From Bombardia bombarda (Eukaryota; Ascomycota; Sordariomycetes; Sordariales; Lasiosphaeriaceae), in the NCBI GenBank assembly GCA_030512295.1, contig JAULSR010000001.1, positions 7,339,001 to 7,403,000 on the forward strand: DNA of 64,000 nucleotides, written 5' to 3'. The notes under the pieces were generated by a model that was not told the DNA's origin, did no database searches, and saw only the letters and a program-made list of their open reading frames with translations. This document shows positions 58,600 to 64,000 of this stretch, piece by piece; position 1 is the first letter of the stretch, and every line of letters starts with the position of its first letter. The translations under genes were made by a program, and so were the position numbers.

Positions 58600-61500
58600 T
58601 TGCGAGCTTCCTAAAGTGCCTTGACGGAGGACCCAGCTGAGGAATTGGTAAAGATCACCTTGAATTGCGGGACATGGCTGGAGCTAAGTCTACAGGGTTG
58701 GATAACTACACGCGCGAAAGCAATGTTCATGTTCTTCACGATTTGCGACTCTGCTTTGTGAAGTTTGGTCATGATAGCGCTGAAGGGAAGGAAGAGAAGG
58801 AGAAAGTTAGAACATTAGATACCTGGGTAGGCTACAAATCTCCTGCTATCTGTTGGAATAATAGTCATGATACTGCGTTAAGTCTCTTGCAGCAGGCCTA
58901 GGTGATCTTTTCGTCGCCACGATTGATCGCATGACGTTGAGGAAATGTGATGCACGTGATGTGCCCCCATGTAAGATCCATGTTTTGCTACGTTTGACCG
59001 CCTTCCCAATGTACCACAAACCACAACAGCAGGACGTCGTTGAGAGTGGAACTGACTTAGCTGAGCTATGTTAGCTCCCTGCCAACATAAAAAGCGAACT
59101 CTTTCGGACTTATACATGCGTACACCAAAATGGAATCATTAATAACTCCACCAAATGAAGTAAGAAATAAGAGAGATGACCCTCCCGTTAATGCCCGATT
59201 GTTACTTTACCTACCAGTCAGGTTTTATGGCAATGGAGCAATGTATGGATCTGTAAAAGTGTTGGGCGTGCATCAAAAATGTTTTGCAGTTCGCTTTTTC
59301 GTGTTATGTTGTAAGGGGGAGCAGTTAGGTAGCTCCACATCTACATCGTTCCTACACAGTTCTTTTTGCATCAAAGCTGTCTTAGAGATGCACCTCGGCT
59401 ACTTATCCAGGCAATGTGTGACAAAAGAGGGACAGCGATTACGAGACACTCTGGAGGTACGTGGACAAGTACATGTATGTTCATTGCGTTTTACATAGGG
59501 TAGAATAGACGTTGTGAAATTGTACTCGCTATTTTCTTTGCACAAACCTATTCCTGACAGTTTTAGCTTTGACATCGACGATACTGCGACGAGCAGAAAG
59601 ATAGAATCAGATAGTGAACAGGCCCTGCCATTAAAAGATGTACGTCTGGGAGGAAAACAAGTTTGAGAGTCTGAGACGCAGCGTCGACGCGCCGGACAGG
59701 CTACTGAACCCTGATGACCTCCTGTCTTCAGAGAAAATGAATGATTCAGTATTAGACGTCAGAGCAAGATACTGCTCATAGCAGCTTGCAAACAACCAAG
59801 CTCACCTAGCTTGCCAGCCCTTAGCCCCAGTGGTACACCGCGACTCGAGACCCCGCATGCTCCCCTACTTCCTCGTTTGCTCCCTCATTTGCGATTTCAT
59901 CGAACGAGGCCGCGTGGCGGTTCCATAGCCTTCCATGGAAACTTGAAATTTTCAATGGGATGACAAGTACCTTTGTACTGTTTGCAAGACTTGAGCGCCT
60001 GTGACCTACTAGACCGGAATGACTCGGAGCCTCGGAGATTAGTTCGGACGATGGTCTTGAGCACACCAGGCAACCAAGTTCTCACGCAACCTGTGGGGCT
60101 ACCAGGAGGAAGGCAAACTGGCCACGAAAGCCATGTTCGGATGACGGAGCCAAGGCAGAAGACAGCCGTGCTTGCCGTTTGCCGTGCCAGGTCTGCTCGT
60201 CAGTTAAGCCCGATAGCACCGACTCTGGTGGTAGATGGCTCGGGTGGTTTGTAACCTTTGAGAACCCTCAGACTGTCCAAGCCATGCGTCGTCTTTTACG
60301 CCCCAAGGAGGCCAACCGTGGCAAGTCGGTGAGAAGAACGTGAGACAGAGTTACCCCTGCCCGGAGAAGTGTCAATCTTGGTCATGTTTAACCACCAATT
60401 TTTAGATATACATTTTGTTACACATTTAAACAGTACAGTGTAGAAGTCTGACGGCTCCTTAGTAGGTCGCTTCTCTCTTGAAATTCTTCATAAGTAAGTT
60501 TTTGGTGTCTTTAGTGCCAGTCGTAATTATGATGTATGTACTTTTTGTCGCCCACTTGCATGCATGACGTTGTATCTCGTGTAGCGTTTAGATCTCCAAA
60601 GAAAACCTAGAGCTCTCGCGAACCTAAAAACACAACCATCTGGAAGAGTCGCCGACTTCCGATATACCGAGCCACCTGACAGATAGAGACAAGAGCCCAA
60701 CATGACGTCACAGTGCGAAGCAAACGCAAACAATGAACATTCTACTCGTGCACCACTCCACGATGATTGGGAGAGCCGCACTCGTGAAAGATGACTGGAT
60801 GGGTCCAATCAAAGCTAATCCTTGGAGGAAGGAGCAACTGGACCCAACCAAGCCAAACCAAAAGAGGGGTAAAAAGAGCCTGTGCAGAGCACTTGGCTTT
60901 TGGTCGGCCAGTAGGGCCCATTCTTAGATGCTACAACTACGCCCAGCCAAAGCATTTTATGGTGATCTGACCCAGGCGCCACGCCACAGCGCTATCCTAT
61001 AGTGTTGGAGCGTTCTCTGTGTTCTTTTTGTGACGTTCCCCGTGTTCTTTCAATTGCCCAATCGTAGCCTTTGTATTGTTGTCAGTGCACAATATGCAGA
61101 GGGTAGTTTGTCGGATGCTGTAGTCCTTGAGCAGGCTTACCCCGGGTAAGGTGTCACTTGCAAAGGTGCCGTTAGCTAACTTTGCTCCTCTTCTCTTTCG
61201 TCCTCTACGTCTCGCTTGGCCCCTACGTTTCATTCGCTGCCATTGTTTTCTCTTTGATTTCAGCCGGTGTTTGAACGGGGCGATGTTATCGAACTGCTGC
61301 GAGGATAACGCGAGTGTCGCAACAATTTGAACGGGGCCTGTTCCCCAATATTAAAACAGCCTTAGTATTGCTTGAGAAGCAAGTTTTTGTCTCTTGAATA
61401 ATCGGCTCAAATACACGATTCAACGGGACAAAATCAAGGACCTTAGCGAAGAATGACCCACAACATGAAGACAGCCAAAAGGTCAGAAGAAGTCACAAGA

Positions 61501-61767
61501 TCAATGATCCAGAAGTCTTATCGCTCCCGCCTGTGCAACATAACCAACAGAAACTAAACGGATAGCCTTAAGTCCCTAAAATTACCAAGCCTATCAAACT
61601 GAATTACAAGTTTATTCTCGTTATGCTTTAAGAATACTCTCGTCATGCTTTAAGCATACTCTCTTTATTTCTTGAGCATAGACGCCATAAAATCTGAGCT
61701 TGGACGCCGCATTTTCTGAGCTGGGATGCCTCTCAGACGATTTCAGAAGACTGGTGCGTACAAGAGC
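58600..61767. other. 3.2-kb intergenic region, nothing recognised
   Basis: Many short frames but none with a motif, and no clear exon chain. CATGCTTTAAG-type words are repeated near 61623-61670. The region lies between a working ATPase gene and its relics, so it may contain degraded module or transposon sequence that I cannot read by eye. Confidence 0.45.
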
Positions 61768-62187
61768 CTACACACCTACCTCCACTACTTCTATGATTAA
61801 CCGTTGCCGAGTCGTTCCGCCAGAGTTGACCACGACCGGGTCGATGCTAGCATCTATTTCCTTCTGTTCGGCTAGCTTTCGGATCTGTTCCCTGGCTAGA
61901 CCGCACGATTGGTCCAGCCATGGACCGTTCCCATGATTTTTCAGGGTGGGCCACTCCCCCACAAGGGATCCAGGTTCATTTTCCTACCTGCACACAGCCG
62001 CCCTAGGTGGCTTTGCCCTGGATCCTTCCAGGGACATCAATCCATCACGGCATATCGCTCTCCAGTGCCATATTTGGGCATTCGAATGGACCGGTGTGGC
62101 CGTCCCCAATTCTCGGACACAATACGTCAAGCCCTTGTCGATTCCAGGGCCCATGAAAACCTTCTTCTGATTAAACGGGCGAACTAA
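61768..62187 (-). pseudogene. Relic of an HSPA12-like ATPase, exon 4 fragment with an insertion
   Basis: On the minus strand the DNA from about 62187 to 62060 nearly copies ATPase A exon 4 (KKVFMGPGIDKGLTYCVREL, then TATPVHS). An unrelated stretch of roughly 120 bp follows. The similarity then resumes at WLDQSCGLAREQIRKLAEQK and DASIDPVVVNSGGTTRQRLI, which correspond to GLARDRIQKLAE and DASVDPVVVVSGGT in A. Over the first roughly 96 bases I count about eight differences from A, mostly transitions, so this is a fairly recent copy. Frame breaks and stops in the insertion make it non-functional, and no other exons flank it in order. Confidence 0.8.
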
Positions 62188-62204
62188 TAGTTATACTAAA
62201 CGCG

Positions 62205-62335
62205 TGCCCCTATATTTCGACTTCGGAGCCAATTGCATATTTTTAGGTAGCCCAAACTAAACGGAGGACGATATGGACTGGTTGCTGCTATGTGGTATAC
62301 GCCTAAGACTCGACTTCGCAGAAGAGCCAGAGGCC
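62205..62335 (+). pseudogene. Relic of an HSPA12-like ATPase, C-terminal fragment in opposite orientation
   Basis: The plus strand reads PLYFDFGANCIFLGS, equivalent to the SLYFDYGANCMFLGC region of ATPase B and IFFDMGANCIFLG of A. It is followed by a stop and by a stretch recalling the end of both genes (GAGGACGATATGGACTGG). It sits next to, but in opposite orientation from, the exon 4 relic, so the two are scrambled pieces of one or two former copies. Confidence 0.65.
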
Positions 62336-62699
62336 TTGGCACACTACTCCTCAAGAAGTGGCAGGTCGATATGGACTACCGAGGTACAAGTCCTGTGAAA
62401 GTGGTCCAAACAACATGCGGGCTGCCTTCAAATTTATCGAAGGGAAGCCTCCAGGGCAAAGACAGAGATTGCGCATGAAAGCACATTGAGCTGAGTCCAA
62501 TTTATCCTCAAGAAAAGCAGGGAATATGAGGAGATGAAGCAACAAACATCGAAGATATATCAGTTGATGCTCAGGGATGGATGAGCTGTCCATGAACAGG
62601 ACTATCTCAATAATTTGCAAGAATTGTATTCCTCTTTGCTTTAGGTCTTAGGATTCCTACCTTCAGTCCCTTACCGCCTGTCTCCCGCAAGACGTGTTG
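62336..62699. other. Spacer between relics
   Basis: No gene seen. The last bases before the solo LTR (about 62670-62694, minus strand) appear to be the continuation of the exon 4 relic split by the LTR, ending in a donor-like GTAAGG. Confidence 0.45.
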
Positions 62700-62928
62700 T
62701 GTGACGGGCTGAACCTTGGGTGCACTTTATGATATTTGTGGTTGTACGTCGGAGCTAACTATCCGGGCGGCCAAGCCAGGGTTTTATCCCTGGAAAGGCT
62801 GACTAAGGTGCACGGGTCGACCTGACTAATAGGTTGACTAAGGAGCTGTCACGTGCTAGTGCCTTGGCGCCAAGGCGCTAGTACCCCACGAACTATTCTA
62901 CACCTAGGAGCGGGCTAAGCCCGTGACA
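62700..62928. mobile_element. Solo LTR with 5-bp target duplication TGTTG
   Basis: A 229-bp element begins TGTGACGGGCT and ends AGCCCGTGACA, an imperfect terminal inverted repeat with TG...CA ends. It is flanked on both sides by TGTTG (62695-62699 and 62929-62933). It contains the near-perfect palindrome CTAGTGCCTTGGCGCCAAGG continuing CGCTAG around 62860. No coding capacity. These are the hallmarks of a solo LTR left by recombination of an LTR retrotransposon. It interrupts the ATPase relic on its right. Confidence 0.8.
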
Positions 62929-62933
62929 TGTTG

Positions 62934-63360
62934 AGGGCTCTCGTGAACACCGGAGGTGGCAGTTTACACTCTTTGCATGCGTAGATTATAAGGTCTTTTA
63001 CGAGTTTGTGCCGCGCAGTGCCGCCCGAGATGACCACATAAGGGTCGAGCTTGGAGTCTGCGCGCTTCATATTGCCCAGTTTTGTAACTGCCTGACAGGC
63101 CATGGCAGAACGCCAGCTCGTGTTGATTATATCCTCTGTGGCAAGTACCTTGTTGGCAGTGCCATCTTCGTGCTCTACCCAGGCTTCAAAGGTTCCTGCG
63201 AGGTTGGGACCGAGGGCCGACTTCTTCTCACGAAATTCTTTCGTGATCTTCTAGCGCATAGATTCGGTCATCTATTTACCAGTCTGGCGGCGACAATTGC
63301 CAGCAAAGAGTTTCATAAATTCATGCTCCCAGGTGGCGCTACCAAAGAGATCTCTTGGAT
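62934..63360 (-). pseudogene. Relic of an HSPA12-like ATPase (exon 4) with two in-frame stops
   Basis: Minus-strand reading from about 63330: GSATWEHEFMKLFAGN matches the GGSETWEHYF block of ATPase A. Two TAG stops follow, then an open stretch with ALGPNLAGTFEAWVEHEDGT, TSWRSAMACQAVTKLGNMKR and LDPYVVISGGTARHKLVKDL, corresponding to the adenosine motif region, then CKLPPPVFTRAL. The similarity ends at the solo LTR. It is a different copy from the relic at 61.8 kb because the two share the adenosine-motif region. Confidence 0.8.
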
Positions 63361-64000
63361 GCTGAGCGATCCTGAGGAGGCTGACTGGGGTACTCAGCCC
63401 GGGTATAACGATGGGGATTTTAGTGCCTCCATCTTCCCCTTTGACAACATCCTCCTACGGTACTTGGGAATCTGCCCCAGCTCCGGGCCGGGAAAGCCTC
63501 CCGGCAAAGCGACATGTGGGCAACGAAAGGGATGCTCTCATCGACTAGTATCCCCAAATTGCTTCAATCCGAGGATCAATACTCCCTGCTGAAGCAGAAA
63601 GGAAGGCAATGGAAGCTCTACGAGAGCTAATGCGATACATCCAAAACCTCCTTCTAACATCAAGAAATACAAAGTAGGGACTACATACATAAACAAATTT
63701 ATCTAGTCTCGAGCTATTTCTCAGAGATGCTTTAGAATTCCTGAAGAGACATACTTACTATCATTAAAAATACACCACTTGCTACTGGGAAAAGTAGTAC
63801 TTATCCAGGTAAAAGCATCTTAGCAATTCTCAAGAAGTGAATCCATCTTGGTTTGATACGGGGTATTAAATTTTCACGCAGAGGATCTCTACCTACCCTG
63901 GGCTAACTACCCCTAGCTCTCAACGAGCTCTTGGACGCCTCCTTGACATGTGCTTGGAAGTGGTGATCAGCCACTTACTTCCACCGCTCGCTTGCCTCTT
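63361..64000. other. Window end, nothing recognised
   Basis: Up to about 63590 this may still be decayed upstream sequence of the ATPase relic, but I cannot align it. The rest is AT-richer without a gene. Confidence 0.4.

Noticed and set aside
61946..62170. 74-codon plus-strand frame near the relic
   Set aside because: An antisense shadow of ATPase exon 4; the same antisense peptide pattern occurs opposite ATPase A at 49.3-49.5 kb.
62850..62885. Near-palindrome CTAGTGCC...GGCGCTAG as an independent regulatory hairpin
   Set aside because: It lies inside the solo LTR and is best explained as part of that element.
63008..63592. 194-codon plus-strand frame
   Set aside because: It is antisense to the ATPase relic; the minus strand gives the family motifs, with stops.

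Overview
The window looks like nuclear DNA of a filamentous ascomycete (Pezizomycotina, most likely a Sordariomycete). The evidence is introns of 53-93 bp with GTRNGT/YAG borders and CTAAC-type branch sites, a COT-1 kinase with the Neurospora-type N-terminus, long CT/CA-rich leaders, a Zn2Cys6 regulator, and abundant TAGGTAGG/ACCTAGGT motifs in intergenic DNA. No prokaryotic features, tRNA, rRNA or CRISPR array were seen.

Layout. 1-11.5 kb has no protein gene I can support and lies upstream of a Pho85-type cyclin (11.5-12.6 kb, +). 15-28.6 kb is an ordinary housekeeping block: a FAM192A/Fyv6-type nuclear protein (+), mitochondrial TIM54 (-, with a one-base frameshift), the NDR kinase cot-1 (+, 4 exons), splicing factor SF3a2/Prp11 (-), a family III CoA-transferase of the SUGCT type (+, 5 exons) and a PHD-finger protein with 33 consecutive Asn codons (+). 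29.6-42.2 kb is looser: a small secreted protein (-, frameshifted in a C15 run), a one-helix Cys-rich protein (-), possible exons of a Cys-rich gene (-), a GNAT acetyltransferase (-), a Zn2Cys6 factor with a GC-AG intron (+) and a TauD/TfdA dioxygenase (-, frameshifted). Tandem repeats cluster at 32.7, 43.3 and 44.3 kb.

44.7-63.4 kb is the accessory part and the most interesting one. A head-to-head pair occurs twice: a minus-strand gene for a protein with a conserved C-x2-C-x18-H-x3-C block and a basic, probably nuclear, tail, next to a plus-strand gene for an HSPA12-like Hsp70/actin-fold ATPase. Pair 1 is 44.7-47.1 (-) with 48.3-50.5 (+). Pair 2 is 52.4-54.4 (-) with 56.1-58.6 (+). The two ATPases share all five intron positions and phases, and the two partners share their single intron. 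Relics of both families lie beside them: a gutted third partner copy at 51.9-52.4 kb, and broken ATPase pieces at 61.8-62.3 kb and 62.9-63.4 kb, the last split by a 229-bp solo LTR with a 5-bp target duplication. I read this as a duplicating and decaying two-gene module of unknown function.

Three genes are each out of frame by one base in a G/C homopolymer, which points to long-read consensus errors rather than three real pseudogenes. All exon coordinates were derived by eye from splice signals and reading-frame closure; no alignments, database searches or transcript data were available.
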